A program made the translations under genes and the position numbers. From the NCBI GenBank assembly GCA_029936675.1, contig JAPYSB010000004.1, positions 1 through 64,000 of the forward strand: a DNA stretch of 64,000 nt, written 5' to 3'. Within the stretch, counting starts at the first letter, position 1. The number at the start of each line of letters is the position of its first letter. The stretch comes from Dehalococcoidia bacterium (GTDB lineage Bacteria > Chloroflexota > Dehalococcoidia > Lucifugimonadales > UBA826). Under the pieces are notes generated by a model that saw only the letters and a program-made list of their open reading frames with translations, was not told where the DNA came from and ran no database searches. Positions 35,047 to 44,538 of this stretch are shown one piece after another.

Positions 35047-36687
35047 ATGAAAGTGCTTGATGCTGTAGCAAGGATATTAAAAGCTGAAGGAATTGAGTGG
35101 GCAGGGTGTTTTCCATCCAATAACCTGATTGAGGCAGTGGCCGAAGTCGGAATCAATCCAATTATGTTCCGTCAAGAACGAGGAGCAGCAATGGCGGTGG
35201 ATGGGTTTAGTCGCATGAGAAATCGAGAAGAGTTTGGAGTTTTGATAACCCAGGGTGGACCAGGATCTGAGAATACAATGGGAGGTTTGGCCCAAGCTTA
35301 TGCGGATAATGTACCAATTCTATATCTTCCCGGTGGTCCTGCAGTGTCAGCCCGATCGGTTAGGCCAAATTTTTCCCCAGCTAGAACTTATGAATCAGTT
35401 TCAGTGTCTGCCGAAGTAATATTTCAACCCGGTCAGGTAGCATCTATTATGCGGAGGGCCTTTCATGCCCTAAGAAACGGTAGACCAGGCCCTGTTATTG
35501 TTGAGATTCCCGCAGACGTTGGTGAGATGGAGGTAGATGATTCAATTGTGTCCTCCTACTCGCCTCCTAAAAGACATAAATTTGCTCCAGATCCAGCAGA
35601 GATTAAGGAGGCGGTTAGGTTGTTGCTCGCAGCGAAAAAACCTGTGATTTGGTCAGGAATGGGTGTTTTGATGTCAGGGGCATCTCCGGAGCTCACGGAA
35701 CTGGCCGAGATTGCCCAAATCCCAGTCTACTGCACTATGCCCGGTAAATCTGGGTTTGACCAAAGACATCCGTTGGCTCTTGGATCGGGAAGTTCTGCGA
35801 CATCACTACAGGCAAGGACATGGCTTCAGGAATCAGATGTTTTATTTGGGGTGGGAACTAGTCTTACACGAACTAGCTATGGACAACCGATACCAGATGG
35901 GAAAGTGATGATTCATAACACTGAGACCGTGGCCGATTTGAACAAGGATTTTAATGTTGATGTTGGGTTGATCGGCGATACAAAACTTACTCTCGGTATG
36001 ATGGTAGATGAAGTCCAGGCTCAACTTGCAGGGGATGACAGGAAAGACTCCTCAGAATTGTCAGATCAAATTGCTGAAATAAACGATAAATGGATGGCAG
36101 AATGGAACGAAGCTTTGAACTCAAATGAGATACCAATTACTCCTTACAGAGTCATTGGGGAGATGATTAACGTTCTCGATAAAGAAAATAGTATAGTGAC
36201 CCATGATGCTGGAGCTCCAAGAGATATCATAATGCCTTTTTATCCTGGTACAGTACCTCATAGCTATGTTGGTTGGGGCAAAACTACCCACTTAGGGTAT
36301 GGAATTCCACTAATGACTGGTGTGAAATTGGCATGCCCAGATAAATTCTGTATGAATATCATGGGTGATGGAGCCTTTGGTATGTCGGGCTTGGACATAG
36401 AAACTTCTGTACGAGCGGGTGCCCCAATAACAACAATTGTTTTAAACAATGGAGGTATGGCCACCTACCCGGGTGGATATCCGACAGCAAGAGAATCCTT
36501 TGGTACAACCTATATGACCGGTGATTATGCCAAAATTGCTGAGGGCCTCGGAGCGGTTGGGATAACGGTGACAAAGCCTGAGGAGATAGCTTCAGCCTTG
36601 GAACAGGCGAAACAATTGAATGCGGATGGCAAAACGGTACTCATAGATGTCCATTCAAATATGGAAGATCGGCGATCAAATTTTTAA
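35047..36687 (+). CDS. Thiamine-diphosphate enzyme, acetolactate synthase large-subunit-like
   Basis: ThDP-dependent enzyme of 546 residues. The catalytic Glu44 lies in FRQERGAAMAVDGF, and the Mg-ThDP motif runs from MGDGAFGMSGLDI near residue 440 to VLNNGG. The central domain keeps the FAD-fold layout of acetolactate synthase, though FAD binding cannot be judged. No ilvN small subunit or other branched-chain genes adjoin it. It has its own promoter and terminator, so it is a single-gene unit. It may be a decarboxylase or lyase of 2-oxo acids rather than the biosynthetic enzyme. GGAGGA precedes the ATG. Confidence 0.85.
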   Translation: MKVLDAVARILKAEGIEWAGCFPSNNLIEAVAEVGINPIMFRQERGAAMAVDGFSRMRNREEFGVLITQGGPGSENTMGGLAQAYADNVPILYLPGGPAVSARSVRPNFSPARTYESVSVSAEVIFQPGQVASIMRRAFHALRNGRPGPVIVEIPADVGEMEVDDSIVSSYSPPKRHKFAPDPAEIKEAVRLLLAAKKPVIWSGMGVLMSGASPELTELAEIAQIPVYCTMPGKSGFDQRHPLALGSGSSATSLQARTWLQESDVLFGVGTSLTRTSYGQPIPDGKVMIHNTETVADLNKDFNVDVGLIGDTKLTLGMMVDEVQAQLAGDDRKDSSELSDQIAEINDKWMAEWNEALNSNEIPITPYRVIGEMINVLDKENSIVTHDAGAPRDIIMPFYPGTVPHSYVGWGKTTHLGYGIPLMTGVKLACPDKFCMNIMGDGAFGMSGLDIETSVRAGAPITTIVLNNGGMATYPGGYPTARESFGTTYMTGDYAKIAEGLGAVGITVTKPEEIASALEQAKQLNADGKTVLIDVHSNMEDRRSNF

Positions 36688-36708
36688 TCGCATATCCTAA
36701 AAATTGCT

Positions 36709-36739
36709 TAAAGGGGGAGTCTTAAAGACTTCCCCTTTT
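36709..36739 (+). terminator. Rho-independent terminator after the ThDP enzyme gene
   Basis: A 13-base arm (AAGGGGGAGTCTT) faces AAGACTTCCCCTT with one G-T wobble and runs into TTTT. It lies about 25 bases after the stop codon. This is the clearest terminator in the window. Confidence 0.8.
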
Positions 36740-36800
36740 CACTTGATAATATTAATCGAAGCATACTTCTTACTTAAGAAAAACCATATCTCCGAGTGTT

Positions 36801-37421
36801 ATGAGATCAATAATTCAAGGCAATACTAATGTTGTGAAAGGAAGTGCCATCCTAGTATTGGCCATACTTATAGCACTATTTACGGTATTTCTTGCTACAG
36901 GCCTTTCCAATAGAACTTCTGCGACGGGAAGGAGCGGCGAGCAATTGATAGGGAAAAAGTCACCTGACTTTCTTGCTGCTGGTATAGATGGAGATCCAGT
37001 ATCTTTATCAAATTATCTCGGCTCACCAATTATTTTGAACTTTTGGGCGTCTTGGTGCCCACCATGTAGAGATGAAACACCCCATTTTGAGAAAATTTGG
37101 AGATTGTATCGACAAAAAAACGTGGTAATACTAGGAATAAACGTGCAAGATACTTTGGCCGATGCTGATGAATACATTAGGGAATTTGATGTCACATTTA
37201 CCAATGCAATAGATAAAAACGGAAAAATAATGGTGGACTACGGGGTGACAGGGCTACCTGTTACATTTTTTATAGATCGGGACGGTATTATTATAGGTCG
37301 ATGGGTTGGTTCAATCGGTGAGTCAAGTTTGAAATCAAGAGCTGAGGCATTAGAAAATGATTCATTTCGAGATATATACGGCTCTGATAAAAACCAAGAT
37401 GGATTTAGGAGGTTTAATTGA
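36801..37421 (+). CDS. TlpA-like membrane-anchored thiol-disulfide oxidoreductase
   Basis: Thioredoxin-fold protein of 206 residues, anchored by a hydrophobic segment at about residues 16-35 and facing outward. The redox site is WASWCPPC with Cys86 and Cys89. The cis-Pro motif is GVTGLPVTFF near residue 152. It is probably a reductant for cytochrome c maturation or other exported thiols. The last four bases overlap the TTG start of the hydrolase gene. Confidence 0.87.
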   Translation: MRSIIQGNTNVVKGSAILVLAILIALFTVFLATGLSNRTSATGRSGEQLIGKKSPDFLAAGIDGDPVSLSNYLGSPIILNFWASWCPPCRDETPHFEKIWRLYRQKNVVILGINVQDTLADADEYIREFDVTFTNAIDKNGKIMVDYGVTGLPVTFFIDRDGIIIGRWVGSIGESSLKSRAEALENDSFRDIYGSDKNQDGFRRFN

Positions 37422-38239
37422 CGGGCGATACTCGCAGGCAGATCAAATTTAACCACTACGGGGTAGGACTAGTTTGTTCGGAATGGGGTGATAGATCTAA
37501 TCCTTCAATGCTTTTGCTGCACGGCCTGCAAGACTGCGGTAGGAGTTGGGAAGTATTTGCCCAATCCATGTCTAGCGAATATTGGGTGGTTGCGCTAGAT
37601 AGCAGAGGTCATGGCGACAGCGACCATACTCCCGGGCGTTATACATTCCTAGATTATGTATCCGATTTAGAAGCAACTATTTTGAAATTAGGCATTGAAA
37701 ATCCAATATTGATTGGCCATTCAGCTGGAGGGAGATATGCCTTTTCATATGCTGCTCACAACCAAAAACAGGTCAAAGCGTTAGTGGTTGTTGATATAGA
37801 TCCGGACGCAGTCAACGAGTCCTCGGATTCAATGTTTGAAAGGTATAAAAACGAACCTGACGAATGGGATACTTTTGAAGATCTTGTCGACAGAATATGG
37901 TCGAGGCAACCCCAGTCTTCAGAAGAAATGGTCAGATTTCAGGCTGAAGTAATGACGGTATCAAAAGCTGATGGAGGGTGGGTATGGAAAAGAGATAGAA
38001 ACCTCATCTACGAATACGAACGACCTGACCTTTGGGAAACCTGGAGAGAAGTCGACTGCCCCACTGTCATAATCAGGGGCAGACAAAGCACACTTTTGAC
38101 CCATGAAACTGCTGTGAAAATGAGAGAGGAGTTGGGCGATTGTAGGCTGGCTGAACTTGAAGGTGGAGGCCACTGGTTTTATCAGGAATCCCCTGGTTCC
38201 TTTGAATCTACCGTTAAATGGTTCCTCAATTCTATTTAG
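37418..38239 (+). CDS. Alpha/beta-fold hydrolase
   Basis: Hydrolase of 273 residues. An oxyanion-loop HG lies in LLLHGLQDCGRSW near residue 35, the nucleophile elbow is GHSAGG with Ser102, and the likely catalytic His is in ELEGGGHWFY near residue 250. It begins at a TTG overlapping the stop of the upstream TlpA-like gene, with GGAGG correctly placed. Esterase, lactonase or haloalkane-type activities cannot be told apart from sequence. The acid residue probably lies in the segment after VIIRGRQS. Confidence 0.85.
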   Translation: MTGDTRRQIKFNHYGVGLVCSEWGDRSNPSMLLLHGLQDCGRSWEVFAQSMSSEYWVVALDSRGHGDSDHTPGRYTFLDYVSDLEATILKLGIENPILIGHSAGGRYAFSYAAHNQKQVKALVVVDIDPDAVNESSDSMFERYKNEPDEWDTFEDLVDRIWSRQPQSSEEMVRFQAEVMTVSKADGGWVWKRDRNLIYEYERPDLWETWREVDCPTVIIRGRQSTLLTHETAVKMREELGDCRLAELEGGGHWFYQESPGSFESTVKWFLNSI

Positions 38240-38248
38240 GTACGATTG

Positions 38249-39112
38249 CTACCGGCCTGTGAAATTTGGGATTCTCTTCTCAACGAATGCTTTCACACCT
38301 TCTTTGTGGTCCGATGTTTGACGGGCAATATCTTGAGCGGGTCCGGCGAGTTTTAAACTTTCCTCCAGGTTGGTGTGTAGTGATTCATGAATAAGCTTTT
38401 TTATCAAGGCCATTGAATAAGTAGCTCCGGAGGCTATTCGGTGGGCCAGATCCATGGTTTCAGTCATGAGTTGATCATGCGAGGTCATTTTGTTCACTAT
38501 GCCAAGCTCTAAAGATTCTTCAGCTGAAACTATTTCTCCCGTGTACTGGAGCATGAAAGTTTTTCCCAAACCTATCATACGGGGAAGTTGCCAGCAGGAA
38601 CCATCCGCAGGTATTAATCCCCTTCTGACGAACATCTCAGAAAACTTGGCATTGGTAGAAGCAAATCGTATGTCGCAAGACAAAGCTATGCCCATTCCCA
38701 GGCCAATAGCCGACCCGTTCACGGCGGCTATTGAGGGTTTTTGTAGATTGTGCAATCGCAGTGGGACATAACGTACGCCTTCTATCAAGTCCCTCGGCCT
38801 TGCATTTAATGCCGATTGCTTGTCCCAGGCTTGGTTCAAGAGGTCCCATGGCGTGCTATCACTTGGTATAGCCTTAGTCTCAGAAGACTCGTTATCCTCA
38901 TTCATGGTTTTGACATTGGCTCCTGAGCAGAAGGAGGGATCTGATCCAGTTAAAACCAACGCACGGAGCGCAGGAGATGACTCAAATTTGTCGAGCTCTT
39001 CTTCAAGCTCCTCCATCATTTCCAGCCCTATGGCGTTTCTTGTTTTTGGGTCATGCATGGTTAGTATTAGAACGCCATGATCGCTTTCAGATTTTATGTA
39101 GGTTCCGCTCAT
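38249..39112 (-). CDS. Enoyl-CoA hydratase/isomerase family protein
   Basis: Crotonase-fold protein of 287 residues. The oxyanion-hole motifs are SDPSFCSGANVK near residue 57 and AAVNGSAIGLGMGIALSCD near residue 130. The active-site segment reads RRGLIPADGSCWQLPR, with Asp where hydratases often have Glu; isomerases such as PaaG have Asp here. GGAGG precedes the ATG. It is 50 bases downstream of a PurM-like gene on the same strand. It probably acts in fatty-acid or aromatic acyl-CoA breakdown. Confidence 0.88.
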   Translation of the reverse strand: MSGTYIKSESDHGVLILTMHDPKTRNAIGLEMMEELEEELDKFESSPALRALVLTGSDPSFCSGANVKTMNEDNESSETKAIPSDSTPWDLLNQAWDKQSALNARPRDLIEGVRYVPLRLHNLQKPSIAAVNGSAIGLGMGIALSCDIRFASTNAKFSEMFVRRGLIPADGSCWQLPRMIGLGKTFMLQYTGEIVSAEESLELGIVNKMTSHDQLMTETMDLAHRIASGATYSMALIKKLIHESLHTNLEESLKLAGPAQDIARQTSDHKEGVKAFVEKRIPNFTGR

Positions 39113-39162
39113 CTTGTGCCTCCAATTGAAATTCTTACTTAATGAGTTTTGACTTGTTGTGG

Positions 39163-40167
39163 TTAATTGGACAGAAACCGAGCAATTTCATCAGTCTCAA
39201 AATTTGGTAGATCGTGTAAATATTGATTTTCAGCCATTTTTAGCCCATAGCCTAAATCTTTCATCATCCCGATTTTAGTTGCTTTTACCCCATTTTTATT
39301 AAGGTTTTCTAATATCGTAGAGTCATACTTTGGGTGTGCACATATCAATAAAGACCCCGAGGCTATCATCCCGAGTATGTTAAGGCCCAGGAGGTCGGAG
39401 AATTGTTTAGCTTGAGGTATCTCAGGAATGTCCTCCCTAATTATGTGCATACCTAATTTAGAGGCATATGAAAGTTCCCTTAGACCACCCGCTATTCCAC
39501 CTTCTGTGATGTCATGCATGGCAGTTATTTCCCCTGAATCTATTGCTATAGATGCATCTTTTACCACGCTGATGCCTGGGTTATATATGAGGTTTTGTGA
39601 TTCATATATTAAGCTTTCTTCAATGCCATTTTCCCTCAATTTTGTTACTGCCTCGTTGGCCAAAATTGCGCAACCCTCTATTGGGATGGCTTTAGTTAGG
39701 ATAATTGAATCTCCTATATTTGCCCCCGAAGATTTTATCTCCTTTCCTTTCTTAACCTCTCCTAGCATGACCCCTGATATCAAGGGCCGATCTATTCCTA
39801 CGGTAATTTCTGTGTGGCCACCGATAATAGATACATTTAATTGTCGGCAAGCCTCTGTGATATCTTGAAAGATTTGGTTTGTAGAAGTTTCGTCATAATT
39901 TTCCGGCAAAAGTATTGTAGTCATCATCCACTTTGGTTCGCCTCCCATTACAGCCACGTCATTGGCATTTATATTGACGACATACCAACCGATCTGGTTT
40001 GTTGTGAATGTTATTGGGTCGGTTGTTGCGACAAGATATCGATCTCCCATATCAATTAAGGAAGCATCTTCTCCGGGGGCTGGCCCTGCAACAACCCGTG
40101 GGTCCGTTGACCTAAGGTTATTCAGAACCTTTTCCAAGTGTTCTATTGGCAACTTACCAGCTTTCAT
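39163..40167 (-). CDS. PurM/HypE-like ATP-binding protein (AIR synthase related)
   Basis: This 334-residue protein has the PurM/HypE/ThiL/SelD fold. APGEDASLIDMGD near residue 28 and TDPITF form the metal-ATP site. NANDVAVMGGEPKWM near residue 68 and IIGGHTEI near residue 116 are family motifs, and the C-terminal domain has a MHDITEGGIAGGL loop. It resembles HypE most closely, but the end reads FLSN and lacks the C-terminal Cys that HypE needs for thiocyanate transfer. No hyp genes are near. Function unknown. Confidence 0.82.
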   Translation of the reverse strand: MKAGKLPIEHLEKVLNNLRSTDPRVVAGPAPGEDASLIDMGDRYLVATTDPITFTTNQIGWYVVNINANDVAVMGGEPKWMMTTILLPENYDETSTNQIFQDITEACRQLNVSIIGGHTEITVGIDRPLISGVMLGEVKKGKEIKSSGANIGDSIILTKAIPIEGCAILANEAVTKLRENGIEESLIYESQNLIYNPGISVVKDASIAIDSGEITAMHDITEGGIAGGLRELSYASKLGMHIIREDIPEIPQAKQFSDLLGLNILGMIASGSLLICAHPKYDSTILENLNKNGVKATKIGMMKDLGYGLKMAENQYLHDLPNFETDEIARFLSN

Positions 40168-40201
40168 AAGGACAATCCATCGCTGCTTTGAGATATAGAG
40201 G

Positions 40202-40210
40202 TGCTATTAT
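40202..40210 (+). promoter_or_regulatory. Extended -10 element before the HAD gene
   Basis: TGCTATTAT fits the TGn-TATAAT pattern. The predicted start is at about 40217, only 3 bases before the ATG, so the message would be almost leaderless. No ribosome-binding site is present and no -35 is clear. Confidence 0.5.
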
Positions 40211-40219
40211 AGCTGCGAT

Positions 40220-40939
40220 ATGATAAAAGCGATTTTTTTTGATCTGTATGGAACTTTGGCGGGATTTAAACCATCGCGATATGAAATTCAATCTCAGGCC
40301 TGCGACAAGTTTGGTATCTCATTAACTCAACAAGGTGTTCTTAGGGGCTATGGCCAGGCTGATGCTTTCATGACGGAGCAGAATAAAGGTCACCCCTTGC
40401 GGCAAATGTCAGAAACTGAACGATTTAATTTTTTCTGTGAATATGAAAGAAAAATTATAAAAGGTTCAGACATAGATGTAGATTTGGAGACTGCTGGGCA
40501 AATATGGCATACCGTTAGAGCCATTCCATATGACATGATTATTTATGAGGACGTTTGGCCTGTTTTGGACGAACTGAAGTCTCGAGATATATGCCTAGGA
40601 TTACTGTCGAATATGAATCGGCCGGGAAGTGAATTATTGGATGAATTTTACCTGTCAAAACATATGCAATTTGCCGTGACTTCTTTGGAATTGGGTGTTG
40701 AAAAACCGAATCCTCTAATGTTTAAGAAAGCTTTGGAGGTTGCCTGCGTTTCTGAGTTGGAGGCAGTTCATGTCGGCGATCAGATTGGTTCAGATGTTGA
40801 TGGTGCTGAAAACTCTGGCGTACGGCCGATATTAATTGACAGGGACGGAAATCACCCTGGGTTCTCACGATGTCTGAGGATTTCCAATATGGGACAGTTA
40901 TTTGGTGCTTTAAAATCCTTGGCAGAAGATTTTAGGTAG
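40220..40939 (+). CDS. HAD-superfamily hydrolase
   Basis: Haloacid-dehalogenase-like phosphatase of 239 residues. Motif I is FFDLYGTL at residues 6-13, with the nucleophile Asp in DLYGT. Motif II is LLSNMN near residue 130, motif III the Lys of VEKPNPLMFKKAL, and motif IV GDQIGSDVDGA near residue 192. A small alpha-helical cap lies between motifs I and II. The substrate is probably a small phosphate ester. It is convergent with mfd and overlaps its end by 8 bases. Confidence 0.88.
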   Translation: MIKAIFFDLYGTLAGFKPSRYEIQSQACDKFGISLTQQGVLRGYGQADAFMTEQNKGHPLRQMSETERFNFFCEYERKIIKGSDIDVDLETAGQIWHTVRAIPYDMIIYEDVWPVLDELKSRDICLGLLSNMNRPGSELLDEFYLSKHMQFAVTSLELGVEKPNPLMFKKALEVACVSELEAVHVGDQIGSDVDGAENSGVRPILIDRDGNHPGFSRCLRISNMGQLFGALKSLAEDFR

Positions 40940-43900
40940 ATGCTGTGGATTTGATTAACTCTTCAGACATTTTTGATTGAAATCTCCCTAATTTCTCAAC
41001 CACCTCTACAAGGCTGTCTTCCCAATTGTCACCAAGTTCAATTAAAGTGGATCTTATCTGCATATTACCTATAGTCCAGTCAGGACCAATTAGGTTTTGC
41101 AGCGCAAACCTCATTCCTCCCACCTCAAAGGGGAACTGAATAACCAGTTTCTCCCCTGTTTTTCGAATATATTCCATACCAGTTAACGATGCTTTGATCT
41201 TGAGCCTAACAGTAAAAAGAAGATTTAAAGCTTGCCAAGGTAGTGGGCCAAACCGATCCTTTAACTCTTGCTCTAATAAGTTAGTTTCATCCAATGTGCG
41301 GCATTTGATCAATTTTTGATATATATCTAAACGTGAAGGAAGATCTTCTATATAGTCTTGAGATATTCCAGTAGGAATTCCTAAATCTATACTTACTGTA
41401 TTAGGGTGGAGAGAACTAGGGTGATTTGGATCGTCAGGCGGAATATTTTGAGATCGTAAATCTTCAACAGCTGTTGCTAAAAGCCGAGTGTAAAGTTCGA
41501 AACCAACAGCATGAATATGACCACTTTGCTCGGCTCCCAGTATGTTTCCGGCCCCTCGGATTTCTAAGTCCTTCATAGCTATTTTGAAACCTGAACCGAG
41601 CTCTGTTGCCGATAACATTGCTTTTAGCCTTCTTTCGGCCGATTCCGTCATGGTGTGACTTTTAGGTATGAGTAGATATGAATAGCCTCTTTTAGCACTC
41701 CTGCCGATCCTTCCTCTTAGTTGGTAAAGCTGTGCTAGTCCAAATGAATCTGCTCGGTTTACTATCAATGTGTTTGCATTAGCTATATCCAATCCAGATT
41801 CTATTATTGTTGTGCAGAGTAAGACATCGGTTTCACCTTGCGAGAAAGCTAACATTGATCTCTCTAACGCTCTTTCTGACATCTGACCATGAGCGATGCC
41901 TATCTTCGCGTCTGGGACTAAGGTTCGAATATATTCGGACATATATTCGATGTTGTAGACTCGATTGTGCAAGAAATATACTTGTCCTTGGCGATCCATC
42001 TCTCTAAGTATCGCCTCTCTAATCAGTTCGTCACTAAATTCAGACACATAGGTTTTTATTGGTAGCCTCTCTTCTGGCGCACTTTCTATTGTGCTCATGT
42101 CTCTGACTCCGGCCAATGACATATGTAACGTCCTTGGTATAGGAGTGGCAGAGAGGGTTAGAATGTCCACTTGGCTTCGCATTTGTTTAAGTCGTTCTTT
42201 ATGGACAACCCCGAATCGTTGTTCTTCATCTATTATCACTAGACCTAAATCCTTGAATCTGACATCTTTCTGAACTAGTCGGTGTGTGCCAATGCATATA
42301 TCGACTGTCCCATCCATTAAGGCTTTTAGAGTTTCCTTTTGAGCCATATTTGATTTGAATCTGCTCAATACAGATAAGTTGACAGGGAAAGCATTCATCC
42401 TTTCGGAGAAAGTTTCATAGTGTTGTTGTGCCAGGACTGTGGTTGGTACTAACACAGCAACTTGCTTTCCATCCATTACGGTTTTGAAAGCTGCCCTTAG
42501 GGCCAATTCCGTCTTACCATAGCCGACATCCCCGCATATGAGCCGATCCATGGGCCGGTCTGATTCCATGTCGTCTTTTATTTCTACTAACGTGGAAATT
42601 TGATCCACAGTTTCTTCGTAAGGGAAGGATTCTTCTAGTTCGAATTGCCATTTTGTGTCAGGACCGGTAGCGTGGCCCTTACTCACCTGTCTTGCCGCGT
42701 ATATTGAGAGCAATTCCATTGCCATTTCACGAGTTGACTTCTCGACCCTCGCTTTTGTCCGAGACCATTCTTGAGTTCCCAGCCTCGTGAGTGAGGGAGA
42801 TCTATCCATGGGTGCTACATAGGGGGCAACTCTGTCTAAGTGCTGCATTGGAACATAAAGTTTATCCCCTTGAGCATACTGGAGAATTAAATATTCATGG
42901 TTACCAGAGTCTTCATACTTGCTTTCTGTACCAACAAATCTAGCTATACCGTGTTCCACGTGAACCACATAATCACCAGGAGATATTTCTTCAAAAAAAG
43001 CTTCTCTTGATACTTTATTGTTTCTTTTTGCCCGCCTGCGTTTCGCGATGCCAAATATCTCCTTGTCACCTAGAAGGGTCAGACGATGTTGTGGCGTATT
43101 AATTACAAACCCGTCTCCAATATTGGCGGTGTCAATCGGGATTACTGATAGCGGATGTAAATCAACCACAGAACCGGTGAGTGGAGCTTCAGAGGGGCTT
43201 AAATCTTTTAAGAGTTCTTTTAATCTTGAATGGTGAGAGGTAATAGCAATCACTTTACCTCCACCACTTGTGAACTCAGACATATCCTCCGATAAAGTGC
43301 CTACGTCACCTTTGTATAAAGGTGGGGAACTAAATGGCATTTGTCGAGTATCGTTATTATCTAGGTCTGATGCTCCCCAAGGCATCAGAAATATGTTTTT
43401 CTTTAATTTCTCTATAGAGTTTTCTATTTCGCTCCAAGAAATTCTATCGGTTGGAAAATTGAGCGGGATCTCTCCCCGATTTTCTTTTACCGTTCTTAAT
43501 TGATTTGTCCGTTCCTCAACATTCCATACAGAATTCATCGCGTCTACATTCCTGTATGAAATTACTAATCCATTCCGAGGAAAATAATCAAGCAAGGTCC
43601 CGTTGTTGAAAAAGCCAGAGTATAAACCCAATTCTTCAATTTGACGCCCGTTTACCAGATCATCAATTTCAGAATTAAATCGGGTTATTTCTTCAGGGTT
43701 GCATTGAGAAAGATCCACGTGAGAAAGTAGTCGGTCAAATTCATCCGCGGAGGTTGATGATATTAAAGTTTCTTTAGCTGGACTGATGGAGAACCCGTCG
43801 ACAATAGCTATTGATCTTTGGCTGTCTGGATCAAAGGTCCTTATACTGTCAATTTCATCACCCCAAAGTTCGATTCTATAGGGTATATTCTCACCTATTG

Positions 43901-44465
43901 GATATACGTCTATGATTCCCCCTCTTCTACTGACCGTGCCTGGTTCTGATACATTTGATTCAAAGGAGTAACCCATCTGCTGCCAGCAATTGACCATTTC
44001 TTCTAGATTTACTTTGTCTCCTTGTAGGTAGGAAAAGGAATTTTCTTTAAATGATTTGATTGAGATTGTTTTTTGAGCGAGAGCCGACGCTGAAGTTACT
44101 ACAACCAGTGGTTCTGAATTATTTTTTACCAAGCACTCTAAAGTTCTTAGTCTTTCTCGAGATGTGGAAAGATCTTCTGTCAATCTCTCAAATGGCAAGA
44201 TTTCACTTTCACCAAACCTGAGTGGGTTTGCTTCACTCCCCATCCAAGCGGATAAATACTCATGTAGACGCCTTGAATGCTCTGGACTAGGGCAGATAAG
44301 CAAAATAGGTATTTGCAAATCTTTCCAAAGGGATGCTGTAAAAAAAGGTACAGCCTCATCTATAATCTGAACACGGGTTTCAGGTTTCCCCTTCATGATT
44401 TCAGACACCAATATTTCATAATTGGAATCAGATTTCAAAAGCTCTGTTATTTTTATAAGATCCAT
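40932..44465 (-). CDS. mfd: Transcription-repair coupling factor
   Basis: ATP-driven translocase that removes RNA polymerase stalled at DNA damage and recruits UvrA. The 1177 residues have the full layout: a degenerate UvrB-like N-terminus with SRRGGIIDVYP near residue 180, and the RNA-polymerase-interacting domain with PGDYVVHVEHGIARFVG near residue 500. The motor follows, with the Walker A box CGDVGYGKTELALRAAFK near residue 645, DEEQRFG and the TRG motif region with QLRGRIGRS. A TRCF C-terminal domain ends it. A -10-like TAAAAT lies 9 bases before the predicted start and no Shine-Dalgarno sequence is seen. Confidence 0.97.
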   Translation of the reverse strand: MDLIKITELLKSDSNYEILVSEIMKGKPETRVQIIDEAVPFFTASLWKDLQIPILLICPSPEHSRRLHEYLSAWMGSEANPLRFGESEILPFERLTEDLSTSRERLRTLECLVKNNSEPLVVVTSASALAQKTISIKSFKENSFSYLQGDKVNLEEMVNCWQQMGYSFESNVSEPGTVSRRGGIIDVYPIGENIPYRIELWGDEIDSIRTFDPDSQRSIAIVDGFSISPAKETLISSTSADEFDRLLSHVDLSQCNPEEITRFNSEIDDLVNGRQIEELGLYSGFFNNGTLLDYFPRNGLVISYRNVDAMNSVWNVEERTNQLRTVKENRGEIPLNFPTDRISWSEIENSIEKLKKNIFLMPWGASDLDNNDTRQMPFSSPPLYKGDVGTLSEDMSEFTSGGGKVIAITSHHSRLKELLKDLSPSEAPLTGSVVDLHPLSVIPIDTANIGDGFVINTPQHRLTLLGDKEIFGIAKRRRAKRNNKVSREAFFEEISPGDYVVHVEHGIARFVGTESKYEDSGNHEYLILQYAQGDKLYVPMQHLDRVAPYVAPMDRSPSLTRLGTQEWSRTKARVEKSTREMAMELLSIYAARQVSKGHATGPDTKWQFELEESFPYEETVDQISTLVEIKDDMESDRPMDRLICGDVGYGKTELALRAAFKTVMDGKQVAVLVPTTVLAQQHYETFSERMNAFPVNLSVLSRFKSNMAQKETLKALMDGTVDICIGTHRLVQKDVRFKDLGLVIIDEEQRFGVVHKERLKQMRSQVDILTLSATPIPRTLHMSLAGVRDMSTIESAPEERLPIKTYVSEFSDELIREAILREMDRQGQVYFLHNRVYNIEYMSEYIRTLVPDAKIGIAHGQMSERALERSMLAFSQGETDVLLCTTIIESGLDIANANTLIVNRADSFGLAQLYQLRGRIGRSAKRGYSYLLIPKSHTMTESAERRLKAMLSATELGSGFKIAMKDLEIRGAGNILGAEQSGHIHAVGFELYTRLLATAVEDLRSQNIPPDDPNHPSSLHPNTVSIDLGIPTGISQDYIEDLPSRLDIYQKLIKCRTLDETNLLEQELKDRFGPLPWQALNLLFTVRLKIKASLTGMEYIRKTGEKLVIQFPFEVGGMRFALQNLIGPDWTIGNMQIRSTLIELGDNWEDSLVEVVEKLGRFQSKMSEELIKSTAST

Positions 44466-44497
44466 TATTTTATCAAAAACATTTTAACGACAAATGA

Positions 44498-44528
44498 CCG
44501 ATCCCACCAAGGACCGGCCTTCTTTTTT
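44498..44528 (+). terminator. Plus-oriented hairpin with T-run between mfd and lipoprotein gene
   Basis: CCGATCC (44498-44504) and GGACCGG (44511-44517) pair with one mismatch and are followed by CCTTCTTTTTT. The T-run is on the plus strand although both flanking genes are on the minus strand, so it would act on antisense or readthrough transcripts. Confidence 0.4.
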
Positions 44529-44538
44529 AATGTTACCA

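Noticed and set aside
39163-40167. Calling this gene hypE
   Set aside because: The C-terminal Cys tail is absent and no other hyp or hydrogenase genes are in the window.
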